Counted from the first letter of the stretch, positions 1 to 7,507 are shown. The stretch: DNA of 15,386 bases from Verrucomicrobia bacterium UBA3214 (GCA_002363575.1 DEWI01000173.1:961-16346), one strand, 5' to 3'. The notes: generated by a model from the sequence alone, not told the origin. Numbers and translations are program-made.

Positions 1-267
1 CTCGTGCTGGCGACCGGCCGCGAGACCGCGAAATCGCGCCAGCAGAACCTCGGCGTTTCGCAGGGCTATTCCACCGTCACGCTCGAAGTCACGCCGCGCG
101 AGGCGGAAATGCTCGCGTTCGCCGAGCAGATACGCGGCCGCCTCATCCTCACGCTCCGCAGCGGGACCGACACCTCGTCGGAGAAGGAATTGCCGACGGT
201 GGATTTCGCGAAGATTCGCAGCGAGATCGAGGACTTGAACCGTCTGCGGCAGATGAAAGTCCGCTGA
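1..267 (+). CDS. cpaB: Flp pilus assembly protein CpaB/RcpC, C-terminal part (5' end outside window)
   Basis: The reading frame is open from the first base and ends at TGA 265-267, giving about 88 C-terminal residues. CpaB/RcpC proteins are periplasmic components of the Flp/tad type IVb pilus machine and are thought to stabilise or gate the secretin channel. The visible part has the family's C-terminal pattern: a leading LATGRE-type strand, then TVTLEVTPREAEMLAFAEQI, then a strand ending in LTLRSGTD, which matches the usual 'tvTLavtPeqAekLalAe ... LaLRnp.D' pattern. The last 25 or so residues (EKELPTVDFAKIRSEIEDLNRLRQ) are charged and probably helical. The GTG at position 4 is internal to the frame and is not the true start. 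Other tad genes would be expected to the left of the window. Nothing to the right is pilus-related, so this may be the end of that cluster. The family call rests on remembered motifs. Confidence 0.8.
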   Translation, partial: LVLATGRETAKSRQQNLGVSQGYSTVTLEVTPREAEMLAFAEQIRGRLILTLRSGTDTSSEKELPTVDFAKIRSEIEDLNRLRQMKVR

Positions 268-273
268 GCGGAC
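259..273 (+). terminator. Short perfect hairpin enclosing the cpaB stop codon (possible weak terminator)
   Basis: GTCCGC (259-264) pairs perfectly with GCGGAC (268-273), and the three-base loop is the TGA stop codon itself. A loose T-rich stretch (TTGTTTCGTTTTG, about 278-290) follows, but it is interrupted by other bases. It could be a weak intrinsic terminator separating cpaB from the phosphoesterase gene. The stem is only 6 bp and the T tract does not follow immediately. Confidence 0.3.
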
Positions 274-296
274 GAGGTTGTTTCGTTTTGCAGGCT

Positions 297-301
297 GGAA
301 G
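297..301 (+). promoter_or_regulatory. Ribosome binding site supporting the ATG at 308
   Basis: GGAAG lies six bases before ATG 308. In-frame TTG codons further upstream (around 278) lack such a site and would add residues in front of the signal peptide. This supports 308 as the start. Confidence 0.5.
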
Positions 302-307
302 CGTGCT

Positions 308-1798
308 ATGTCGAAGAGACTGGAGTTTTCGAGACGTGAATTCGTCGGTGGGGCGCTTTCGTTTTTCGCCGCCGCCGGGATGGGGAAGTTCGCATTCGGC
401 GCCGGCGCGCCGCAGATGCGCATGCGAGCCGGCGTGCTTTCCGACATCCACCTGTTCGCGAAAGGCGGCCGCCGCGGCGAATGCGCCGGCGCGGAGATGT
501 TCGAGAAGGCGCTGTGCTATTTCCGCGATCGCGGCGTCGATGCCGTCGTGATCGCCGGCGACATCGCCGACGGCGGGCACGCGAACGAGCTGCTGACCGT
601 CGGCGACATATGGCGCAGGGTCTTCCCCGGCGGCAAGCGCCCGGACGGCGCGAAGGTCGAGAAGATTTTCGTTTACGGCAACCACGACGTCGCGCCGGGA
701 TTCTTCAATACAGGCAAACGCAAGATCGACGCTTTCAACGACGCGGCGCAGTACGCGCTTTCGCATGGCGGGAACCGCGCCGCATTCTGGCGCGAGGCTT
801 TCGACGAAGAGTACGCGCCGTCGTATATAAAGGATGTGCGCGGCTACAAGTTCCTTTGCGCGCACTTCGGCGAATTCGATAAGCCCGGCGCCGTCGCCGC
901 GCTTCTCGCGGCGCACCGCGGGGAGCTTGCGCCGGGCAAGCCGTTTTTCTACGTCCAGCACTACCATCCTGCGGGGACGTGTTCCGCGCCGTGGACGTGG
1001 GGGCAGGATTCCGGGAAATCCACGGCGGCGCTCTCGGAGTTCCCGGACGCCGTGGCGCTCTCGGGCCATTCGCATACGCCGCTGACGGACGAGCGCACGC
1101 TCTGGAGAGGCGCGTTCACTTCGGTGGGCACGGCGTCGCTCAAGTATTTGATCCCGTTCGGCGGCCGCGAGAACTCCAGGATATTCGGCGCTCCGGACCG
1201 CGATACGCAGCAAATGCCTTTCCTGCATTGCCGCGACGGCCATCACGGCATGGTCATGGAAGTCTTCGACGACAGGATCGTCTTCGAGCGCCGCGATTTC
1301 GAGAACGACCTCCCGGCCGCCCCCGATTGGGTGGTTCCGCTTCCTGCGGCGGAAGAGACGTTCGCAGCGCGCGCGGCGAAGATGCCCGCGCCGGCCTTCG
1401 CGCCCGGCGCGAAAGTCTCCGTCAGGAAGATTCGCGGGAAGAACCGCGGCGGCGCCGCGACCGACCAGGTGGAGGTTTCGTTCCCTTGCGTGCGCGGCGA
1501 GAATGGCGGCGTGCGCGCGTTCGACTACGAAATCCGCGTAGAGGGGCGGGAGGTCGATCGCGAGAAAATCTGGCTTTCCAAGCGCGTGTATTCCCAGCAT
1601 TACTATTGGGCGCCGGAGCGCGACGATGCCGTCGTGAAGTGCGTCTTCGCCGCTTCCGAGCTTCCGCAGAACCCGCGCAGGCTTTCGCGCGCACGCGGCA
1701 TTGAATACCGCTTCGCGGTTTCGCCGGCGAATTGCTTCGGGCGCCAGGGCGCGCCGGTATATTCCGCCGTGCAGACCGGGGAAGGGGCGGCCGGATGA
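308..1798 (+). CDS. Exported calcineurin-like metallophosphoesterase with Tat-type signal
   Basis: This 496-residue protein should hydrolyse phosphomono- or phosphodiesters using a two-metal centre outside the cytoplasm; the substrate cannot be read from sequence. The N-terminus has a twin-arginine motif (SRREFVGG, Arg9-Arg10) followed by a hydrophobic, alanine-rich stretch to about residue 33. The metallophosphoesterase motifs occur in order: SDIH (Asp46, His48), GDIADGG (Asp85), GNHD (Asn125, His126), a histidine pair in VQHYH (218, 220), and SGHSH (His254, His256). About 120 C-terminal residues (from about 375) look beta-rich and are probably an accessory Ig-like domain. ATG 308 is chosen because it begins the signal sequence and has GGAAG upstream. 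The stop overlaps the next gene's start (ATGA at 1795), implying translational coupling to the EEP-fold protein. No key metal-binding motif is missing. The family assignment is firm and the role is inferred. Confidence 0.88.
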   Translation: MSKRLEFSRREFVGGALSFFAAAGMGKFAFGAGAPQMRMRAGVLSDIHLFAKGGRRGECAGAEMFEKALCYFRDRGVDAVVIAGDIADGGHANELLTVGDIWRRVFPGGKRPDGAKVEKIFVYGNHDVAPGFFNTGKRKIDAFNDAAQYALSHGGNRAAFWREAFDEEYAPSYIKDVRGYKFLCAHFGEFDKPGAVAALLAAHRGELAPGKPFFYVQHYHPAGTCSAPWTWGQDSGKSTAALSEFPDAVALSGHSHTPLTDERTLWRGAFTSVGTASLKYLIPFGGRENSRIFGAPDRDTQQMPFLHCRDGHHGMVMEVFDDRIVFERRDFENDLPAAPDWVVPLPAAEETFAARAAKMPAPAFAPGAKVSVRKIRGKNRGGAATDQVEVSFPCVRGENGGVRAFDYEIRVEGREVDREKIWLSKRVYSQHYYWAPERDDAVVKCVFAASELPQNPRRLSRARGIEYRFAVSPANCFGRQGAPVYSAVQTGEGAAG

Positions 1799-2706
1799 GA
1801 TTTGCGCTCGCGATGCTCGCTTGTCTTTGGGCGGCGCTGGCGACGGCCGCGCCGCTGCGTTTCATGACTTACAACATCTGGGGGGACTACTTCCAGAACC
1901 CGCCGGGCGAGAGGCTCGATCCGCTCGTCAAGTCCATCGAACTCCGGCGCCCCGATGTGCTGTCTTTGCAGGAGGTCACGCCGGGCTGGTGGCGCAGCGG
2001 GCTTTTCGAAAAGCTCGCCGCGATGGACTACGAGGCCATCAAGGGCGACATGGCCGAGGCGTGGGTGCGCGCGGGCGGCGAGAAGGGCAAGGCGCGTTGC
2101 AACTACGCGCCGCTCGTCTATCGCAAGGCGCGGCTGGAAGTCCTCGAGACGGGCGTGGATGTCTTCCATCTCGCGCTCACCGGGAGCAAGATGGCCACAT
2201 GGGCGGTTTTCGAGGAGAAGGCTTCGCACAAACGTTTCATCGCGTTCGCGACGCATTTCTGGTGGAAGGGCGGCGAGGAAGCGAACGCCGTGCGCGAGAT
2301 GGACGCGATGATCGTGCTTTGGCGGCTTTCGAAGCTGCGGCGCAAGTGGGGGCGGCTGCCGGCGCTCTGCGGCGGAGATTTGAATTGCAACATCCATTCC
2401 ACGCCGATGGGCGTGCTGATGCGCGGCGGCTTCATTGATTCCGACAGGAACGCGCGCCAGAGCATTCGCCACCGTTCGAACCACGGCAACCCTGTGCGCG
2501 CCGGGGACGGAACATGGAGCGCCAAATGCCGCGAAGGCGCCGCGGACAACGGCGACTTGTCGATAGACCGCATCTTGTTCACGGAAGGCATAGCCGCGCT
2601 GCGCCATGAAGTCTGCACCGCGAAATGCGAGCTTGGCGTCTCCGACCACCAGCCGGTGATTCTCGATTTCGAGCTGGAGGGCGCGTTGCGCCCGTCTGGA
2701 CCTTGA
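1795..2706 (+). CDS. Secreted endonuclease/exonuclease/phosphatase (EEP) family protein
   Basis: This 303-residue protein belongs to the EEP fold (DNase I, exonuclease III, sphingomyelinase and inositol phosphatase relatives), metal-dependent enzymes that cut phosphoester bonds. Residues 1-19 (MRFALAMLACLWAALATAA) are a typical Sec signal peptide, so it likely acts in the periplasm or outside. Fold motifs run in order: TYNIWGD (25-31, Asn27), LQEV with metal-binding Glu60, ATHFWW (His154), GGDLNCN (Asp195, Asn197), SIDRILF (Asp258), and SDHQPV (Asp284, His285) as the terminal catalytic Asp-His pair. All expected catalytic positions are present. ATG 1795 overlaps the upstream stop; a longer in-frame extension to 1732 would precede the signal peptide and is unlikely. 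Coupling to the metallophosphoesterase suggests the two work on the same phosphorylated substrate, perhaps diester then monoester, but this is inference. The substrate could be lipid, nucleic acid or sugar phosphate. Confidence 0.85.
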   Translation: MRFALAMLACLWAALATAAPLRFMTYNIWGDYFQNPPGERLDPLVKSIELRRPDVLSLQEVTPGWWRSGLFEKLAAMDYEAIKGDMAEAWVRAGGEKGKARCNYAPLVYRKARLEVLETGVDVFHLALTGSKMATWAVFEEKASHKRFIAFATHFWWKGGEEANAVREMDAMIVLWRLSKLRRKWGRLPALCGGDLNCNIHSTPMGVLMRGGFIDSDRNARQSIRHRSNHGNPVRAGDGTWSAKCREGAADNGDLSIDRILFTEGIAALRHEVCTAKCELGVSDHQPVILDFELEGALRPSGP

Positions 2707-2722
2707 GCGCCGCGCGCGGCGC
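2707..2722. terminator. GC-only perfect palindrome after the EEP gene
   Basis: GCGCCGCG followed directly by CGCGGCGC is a 16-base perfect palindrome starting right after the TGA at 2704-2706. A short ATTTTG follows at about 2729-2734. It may act as an attenuator or weak terminator before the GH31 gene, but there is no real T tract, and GC-rich DNA makes such palindromes by chance. Confidence 0.25.
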
Positions 2723-2734
2723 GCCGCCATTTTG

Positions 2735-2741
2735 AAAGGAG
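2735..2741 (+). promoter_or_regulatory. Shine-Dalgarno sequence that fixes the GH31 start
   Basis: AAAGGAG lies five bases before ATG 2747. An alternative in-frame TTG at 2732 would place this site inside the coding region, so ATG 2747 is preferred. Confidence 0.75.
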
Positions 2742-2746
2742 CATTC

Positions 2747-5275
2747 ATGAAGGGTGTGGAGAGAATCGTCTTCTGCGCCTGCATCGCCGTTTGCGCGCTG
2801 CAGGCGCCGTGCGCGCCGCAGGCTGTGCGCGCGGGGAACGCGGTCGTTTGCGGCAAGGCGCGCTTCACGCTCCTTTCCGACAGGATGGCGCGGTGCGAAT
2901 GGAGCGAGGACGGCGCGTTCGAAGACCGCCCGTCGCTCGTGTTCGTAAACCGCAGCGTTCCTCCTGTGGAGTTTTCATTCGAGCAGACCGCCTGCGGGGT
3001 GGTTGTCAAGACCGCGCGCATGACGCTTGAATGGACGGGCGGCGCTTTCGACGCGGGCAACCTCTTCGCGAATGGCGTGGCCGTGCTTTCGGAAGACAAG
3101 GAGAATCTCCTCGGCACGCAGCGCACTCTCGACCGCAAGGGCAGCATCGCCGCCGTCGCGGCCGGCATGGAGAAAGGCCTGCTTTCGCGCCGCGGCGTCA
3201 CGGTCGTCGACGATACGTCCACGCCGCTCTTCGCGGCGTCTTCCGGCCCGTACGGCACATGGGTGGAAGAGAGGCCGGCGCGCGAGCCCGGCGCGTATCG
3301 CGATCTCGTCGTATTCGCATACGGGCGCGATTACAAGGGCTGCCTCGGCGATTATGTCAAGGTGGCCGGGCGCATACCGTTGCCGCCGCGCTGGGCGTTC
3401 GGCTATTGGTGGAGCCGCTGGTGGCTCTACACCGATGTCGAAGTTCGCGAGTTCCTCTCCATGCTCAAGGCCTCCGGCGTGCCGATCGACGTGTTCATCC
3501 TCGATATGGAGTGGCACGAGACGTGGCGCATAAGCGACCGCCCGGACAAGCGCGACGAGTTCGGCCAGCGCTGGGGCTGGACGGGCTACACGTGGAACAG
3601 GAAACTTTTTCCCGATCCGCGCGCGACGCTAGATTTCCTGCACCGCAACGGCTGCAAAGTCGCGCTGAATCTTCACCCCGCCAGCGGCATACAGCCTGTC
3701 GAGGATTGTTTCGAGGCGTTCGCGCGCGATTACGGCTGGACGCAGACGAACGCCGTGCCGTTCCGCGCCGGCGACGAGAAGTGGGCGCACAGCTACTTCC
3801 GCAACGTCATCGCGCCGCTGGAGGCTTGCGGGGTGGATTTCTGGTGGCTCGATTGGCAGCAGTGGAGAATGGACAGGCAAAAGCCGACGCTCTCCAATAC
3901 ATTCTGGCTCAATCACATCTTCTTCACGTGCGACCGCCGCGAAAACGCGCGCCCGCTAATCTACCACCGCTGGGGAGGACTCGGTTCCCACCGCTACCAG
4001 GTGGGATTCTCGGGTGACACTCTGATTTCCTGGCAGGCGCTCGCCGCGATTCCGTGGTTCACGGCCACGGCTTCCAATGTCGGCTATGGCTATTGGGGGC
4101 ACGACATCGGCGGCTTTCGCGATATTGGCGACGGCATGGGCGCCGACGGCGAACTTTTCACGCGCTGGATGCAGAGCGCCGTCTTCACGCCGATCTTCAA
4201 GACCCACGCTGCGAAAGACCCGAAGATCGAGCGCAGGATATGGAAGTACCCGGACCACTTCGCGCATCTCCGCGAAGCCATGCGCCTGCGCTACCGCCTC
4301 GCTCCGTATATCTACACGGCCGCGCGCGAGGCTTTCGACACCGGCGTTTCGATATGCCGCCCGATGTACTACGATTGGCCGGACGAGGACGCCGCGTACT
4401 CCGTGACAAACGCATACATGTTCGGGCGCGATATTCTCGCTGCGACCATATCCACGCCTGCTGACAAGGCGAGCGGCCTTGCCGCGCTCGACATCTGGTT
4501 TCCCGAAGGGAAGTGGTTCGACGTCTCCGCAGGCGATATTGTCGAAGGCGGCGCGGTCAGGCGCCGCGAATACGACATCGCCGGCAACCCGTGGTTCGTG
4601 CGCGCCGGCGCCGTGATTCCCATGTACCCGGATAGCGTGGACAACCTCGCTAACCCCGGCACAGACGACCTAGTGCTTTTGTTCGCGCCGGGCGCGGAGC
4701 ATGGCGAATGCGACATCTACGAAGACGCCGGCGACAATCCAGACTACGCCACCGCCTTCCGGCGCACGCATGTCGCGCGCGACGGCGCGCGCGTCACGAT
4801 AGCGCCGCGCCGCGGCGCATATACGCTGAAGTTCCCGCTTTCGGTCGCGCCGCTCGGCGTCACCGTGAATGGCGAACCGTGCGCTTGGAGCTTCGATCCG
4901 CGCGATTTCGCCATCGTCGTCCAAACGCCCGTGCAGGATGGCGAGCGCGAGACGGTCGTGGAGCTTGCAATGCCGCCGGACGCCGACGCGCTGGCTGCGC
5001 GGCTCTGCGGCTTGAAGGGCGTGCAAAGCCGCATGGACGCTCTCATGCAGGCTTTCAAGGAAGGCTTGTGGACGATCGAGGAGTGCCTGAATCCGCCAGA
5101 CAGCTGGCTCGCCTATTGGCAGGCGCCCGCGGCGATCGCCGCCAATCCTGCCGACATGGCGCGCATCCTGCAACGCCGCGAGGCCGCGCGCCGCGATTTC
5201 CTCGCAAACGATCTGCCGCGCTACGCCGGCCATCTTCCCAAGGAGCTGGTCGAGCGCATAAAAGCCCTCCGCTGA
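2747..5275 (+). CDS. Exported glycoside hydrolase family 31 protein (alpha-glycosidase type)
   Basis: This 842-residue protein begins with a hydrophobic Sec-type signal (to about residue 26). GH31 enzymes are retaining alpha-glycosidases; most cleave alpha-glucosides, some alpha-xylosides or alpha-galactosides. An N-terminal beta domain is followed by the barrel: VFILDMEWHETW, GWTGYTWNRKLFPDP, LNLHPASG, then VDFWWLDWQQW with the predicted nucleophile Asp369, RWGGLGSHRYQVGFSGDT with the predicted acid/base Asp424, GYGYWGHDIGGF, and FTRWMQSAVFTPIFKTHA. The usual C-terminal beta domain ends near the WFVRAGAVIPMYP region and the strands after it. The WWLDWQQ context differs from the common W-x-DMNE of classical alpha-glucosidases and marks a separate GH31 clade. 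The last 100 or so residues (from about residue 745, AARLCGLKGVQ onward) form a charged, probably helical tail not typical of the family. It lies 40 bases downstream of the EEP gene. Exact sugar specificity is unknown. Confidence 0.9.
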   Translation: MKGVERIVFCACIAVCALQAPCAPQAVRAGNAVVCGKARFTLLSDRMARCEWSEDGAFEDRPSLVFVNRSVPPVEFSFEQTACGVVVKTARMTLEWTGGAFDAGNLFANGVAVLSEDKENLLGTQRTLDRKGSIAAVAAGMEKGLLSRRGVTVVDDTSTPLFAASSGPYGTWVEERPAREPGAYRDLVVFAYGRDYKGCLGDYVKVAGRIPLPPRWAFGYWWSRWWLYTDVEVREFLSMLKASGVPIDVFILDMEWHETWRISDRPDKRDEFGQRWGWTGYTWNRKLFPDPRATLDFLHRNGCKVALNLHPASGIQPVEDCFEAFARDYGWTQTNAVPFRAGDEKWAHSYFRNVIAPLEACGVDFWWLDWQQWRMDRQKPTLSNTFWLNHIFFTCDRRENARPLIYHRWGGLGSHRYQVGFSGDTLISWQALAAIPWFTATASNVGYGYWGHDIGGFRDIGDGMGADGELFTRWMQSAVFTPIFKTHAAKDPKIERRIWKYPDHFAHLREAMRLRYRLAPYIYTAAREAFDTGVSICRPMYYDWPDEDAAYSVTNAYMFGRDILAATISTPADKASGLAALDIWFPEGKWFDVSAGDIVEGGAVRRREYDIAGNPWFVRAGAVIPMYPDSVDNLANPGTDDLVLLFAPGAEHGECDIYEDAGDNPDYATAFRRTHVARDGARVTIAPRRGAYTLKFPLSVAPLGVTVNGEPCAWSFDPRDFAIVVQTPVQDGERETVVELAMPPDADALAARLCGLKGVQSRMDALMQAFKEGLWTIEECLNPPDSWLAYWQAPAAIAANPADMARILQRREAARRDFLANDLPRYAGHLPKELVERIKALR

Positions 5276-5287
5276 AAGCCCGCGGAG
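5267..5287 (+). terminator. Hairpin enclosing the GH31 stop codon
   Basis: CTCCGC (5267-5272) pairs with GCGGAG (5282-5287), with the TGA stop at the start of the nine-base loop. No T tract follows, so it is at best a Rho-assisted or RNA-stabilising element. It resembles the stop-codon hairpin at the end of cpaB. Confidence 0.2.
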
Positions 5288-5370
5288 AGCGGCGCTTTGC
5301 CGTTCGCGCCCGTTGCACGCGCGTCTCGCAAAAGCGCGCATTCAAGTCTCCGTCTTTGGAATGTCCCGTG

Positions 5371-5390
5371 CGCCGCCCGGAAGGGCGGCG
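5371..5390. other. Perfect 8-bp GC stem with GGAA (GNRA) tetraloop, intergenic
   Basis: CGCCGCCC (5371-5378) pairs with GGGCGGCG (5383-5390) around a GGAA loop, a stable GNRA tetraloop in the + transcript. It sits between the GH31 stop and the glgB promoter. No T run follows (GCGAATTGCG), so a classical terminator is doubtful. It could be the 3' end of the GH31 transcript or an RNA-stabilising hairpin. The rest of the 219-base gap (5276-5494) holds only this, the stop-codon hairpin and the promoter; I see no small gene there. Confidence 0.4.
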
Positions 5391-5433
5391 GCGAATTGCG
5401 CTGCAAAGAGCCTGTGCCGGGAGCCGGATTTTT

Positions 5434-5443
5434 TGGTATAATA
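5434..5443 (+). promoter_or_regulatory. Extended -10 promoter for glgB
   Basis: The sequence TTGGTATAATAG contains a perfect TATAAT (5437-5442) preceded by the TGG of an extended -10 element. No convincing -35 box is present about 17 bases upstream, which is usual for extended -10 promoters. Transcription would start near 5450, leaving a 5' leader of about 45 bases before ATG 5495. A second TATAAT at 5479-5484 lacks the TGG element and is too close to the ATG unless the mRNA is leaderless. Confidence 0.65.
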
Positions 5444-5494
5444 GTCCCGGACACGAGAACTTCCACCAACAACATCAATATAATATATATCGCC

Positions 5495-7507
5495 ATGGCA
5501 CATCTACTCGACGACGAAATGCTTAAGCCCTACGAGGGCGCGATACGCGGACGCGCAGAACACGCCCGGCAGCGCGCGCTGGAACTCACCGGCGGCGAAA
5601 CCTCGCTTTCCGATTGGGCCAGCGCCCATGAATATTACGGCCTGCATCGCATCGACGGCGCTCTCGCCGGCGACAGCGCGCCGTATCGCTGGGTGTTCCG
5701 CGAATGGGCGCCGAACGCCACGAGCATGTGGCTCGTCGGCGATTTCTCCGGCTGGAAGATCGATCCGCGCTTCGAGTGCATGCGCGTGCCGATGAGCGAC
5801 GTGTGGGAAGTCGAAATCCCCGGCTCGCTGATTTCGCACGGTCAGAACTACCGCCTCGAAATGCGCTGGGATGGCGGGCACGGCGAACGCATCCCCGCAT
5901 ACGCGCGCCATGTCGTGCAGGACGACGGGACGAAGCTCTTCTCCGCGCGCGTATGGGCGCCGCAGACGCCGTACAAGTGGATGTATCAATCGCCGCCGCC
6001 GCCCGCGACGCCGTTCATCTACGAGGCGCACGTGGGCATGGCGAGCGAAGAGAAGCGCGTCGCCACGTACGCGCATTTCCGCGACTTCATACTGCCGCGG
6101 ATAAAGGAGGCCGGCTACAACACCGTGCAGCTCATGGCGATCATGGAGCATCCGTACTACGGCTCGTTCGGCTACCATGTATCGTCGTTCTTCGCCGCGT
6201 CGAGCCGTTTCGGCACGCCCGAAGATCTCAAGAGCCTCGTGGACCGCGCGCACGGCATGGGCCTGCGAGTGATAATGGATCTCGTGCATTCGCACGCCGT
6301 GCGCAACGAGCGCGACGGCCTCTCGCTTTTCGACGGCACCGACTGGCAGTATTTCCACCACGGCGAAAAGGGCTGGCACAAGGCGTGGGATTCGCGATGC
6401 TTCGACTACGGCAAGACGGGCGTGCTGCATTTCCTGCTTTCGAACTGCCGGTATTGGCTTGACGAGTACCATTTCGACGGCTATCGCTTCGACGGCATAA
6501 CTTCGATGCTCTTCTGGAACCACGGCCTCGGGGACGCCTTCACCGACTACGGCATGTATTTCAACGGCTCGATGGACGACGACGCCTGGGCGTATCTGGC
6601 GATGGCCAACCGCGTCATCCACGAAGTCCGGCCGGATGCGATCACGATAGCCGAAGATGTCTCAGGGATGCCCGGCGTCGCCGCGCCGCAGGAAGATTGC
6701 GGCATCGGCTTCGACTACCGCATGGCGATGGGCGAGCCCGACTACTGGTTCCATCTCGCAGATAAAGTGCGCGACGACGACTGGTCCATGGGCGGAATGT
6801 ACTGGGCGCTCACGGACAAGCGCGCCGAGGAAAAGACCGTCTCCTACGTCGAATCGCACGACCAGGCGCTCGTCGGCGGCAAGACGTTTTTCTTCCAGCT
6901 CGCCGACGCGGCGATATACTGGGGGATGGGCAAGGATCAGCACGGCATCGAGACCGACCGCGCCGTCGCGCTGCACAAGATGGCGCGCCTGGCGACATGC
7001 GCGCTGAACGGCGGCGCATATCTCGATTTCATGGGCAACGAGTTCGGCCACCCGGAATGGATAGATTTCCCGCGCGCAGAGAATGGCTGGGACTACAGCC
7101 ATGCGCGCCGCCAATGGTCGCTTCGCGACGACCCTTCGCTGCGCTTCAAGGCGCTGGCGGATTTCGATGCGGCCATGCTCCGCCTCGTCGGCGCGAATCC
7201 CCCCACCGCGCCGGTGAAGCTGGCGGACAACGAGCCGGACAAGATCCTCGCGTTCATGCGCGGCGACCTGATTTTCATTTTCAATTTCCATCCGACTGCC
7301 AGCTACTCCGATTACGGGGTCATCGTGCCGCCGGCGACGCGCTGGCGCCACGTCCTCGATACGGACGAGACCGGTTTCGGCGGGCAGGGCAGGATCGCGC
7401 CTGGCGGCGCGTATCTCCCGGAACTCGTCGATAACGGCAAGGAGATAATCCAGCAGATCAAGTGCTATCTGCCGGCGCGCGCGGCGCTGGTGCTCAAACG
7501 TTTCTGA
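5495..7507 (+). CDS. glgB: 1,4-alpha-glucan (glycogen) branching enzyme, GH13, eukaryote-like type
   Basis: This 670-residue cytoplasmic enzyme creates alpha-1,6 branches by cutting an alpha-1,4 glucan and transferring the fragment. An N-terminal CBM48-type domain (WVFREWAPNATSMWLVGDFS, about 66-85) precedes the GH13 barrel. Barrel motifs include IYEAHVGM, an NTVQLMAIMEHPYYGSFGYH stretch, region I DLVHSH, region II YRFDGITSM with nucleophile Asp333, region III ITIAEDVSGMPG with acid/base Glu387, and region IV ESHDQALVGGKT with Asp456. A C-terminal beta domain ends at LVLKRF. Phrases such as MAIMEH and IAEDVSGMPG are those of eukaryotic branching enzymes and the bacterial branch resembling them, rather than E. 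coli GlgB. The frame is open back to 5297, but ATG 5495 fits the family N-terminus and lies downstream of the extended -10 promoter. No Shine-Dalgarno is visible; the leader is A/T-rich (ATATAATATATATCGCC). No other glycogen gene lies next to it, so it seems to be a separate transcription unit. Confidence 0.94.
   Translation: MAHLLDDEMLKPYEGAIRGRAEHARQRALELTGGETSLSDWASAHEYYGLHRIDGALAGDSAPYRWVFREWAPNATSMWLVGDFSGWKIDPRFECMRVPMSDVWEVEIPGSLISHGQNYRLEMRWDGGHGERIPAYARHVVQDDGTKLFSARVWAPQTPYKWMYQSPPPPATPFIYEAHVGMASEEKRVATYAHFRDFILPRIKEAGYNTVQLMAIMEHPYYGSFGYHVSSFFAASSRFGTPEDLKSLVDRAHGMGLRVIMDLVHSHAVRNERDGLSLFDGTDWQYFHHGEKGWHKAWDSRCFDYGKTGVLHFLLSNCRYWLDEYHFDGYRFDGITSMLFWNHGLGDAFTDYGMYFNGSMDDDAWAYLAMANRVIHEVRPDAITIAEDVSGMPGVAAPQEDCGIGFDYRMAMGEPDYWFHLADKVRDDDWSMGGMYWALTDKRAEEKTVSYVESHDQALVGGKTFFFQLADAAIYWGMGKDQHGIETDRAVALHKMARLATCALNGGAYLDFMGNEFGHPEWIDFPRAENGWDYSHARRQWSLRDDPSLRFKALADFDAAMLRLVGANPPTAPVKLADNEPDKILAFMRGDLIFIFNFHPTASYSDYGVIVPPATRWRHVLDTDETGFGGQGRIAPGGAYLPELVDNGKEIIQQIKCYLPARAALVLKRF

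Noticed and set aside
149..1600. Long minus-strand open frame opposite the metallophosphoesterase (483 codons)
   Set aside because: It is rich in Arg/Ala/His with no recognisable motif. It lies opposite a gene with all family motifs intact and is a product of GC-rich codon structure.
1603..3258. 551-codon minus-strand open frame across the EEP and GH31 genes
   Set aside because: Composition is arginine-rich and low in structure. It spans two real genes and the gap between them. No ribosome site or motif was seen.
5417..5434. Possible terminator CCGG-GAG-CCGG followed by ATTTTTT just before the glgB promoter
   Set aside because: The stem is only 4 bp with a 3-base loop, and the T run merges into the extended -10 element. 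It is more likely part of the promoter.
5479..5484. Second TATAAT immediately before the glgB ATG
   Set aside because: It lacks the TGG extension and a -35 box and would give a nearly leaderless mRNA. The upstream element matches the other promoters better.
5297..5494. N-terminal extension of glgB (66 extra codons in frame)
   Set aside because: The extension crosses the promoter and the GNRA hairpin and does not resemble branching enzymes. ATG 5495 begins a sensible N-terminus.
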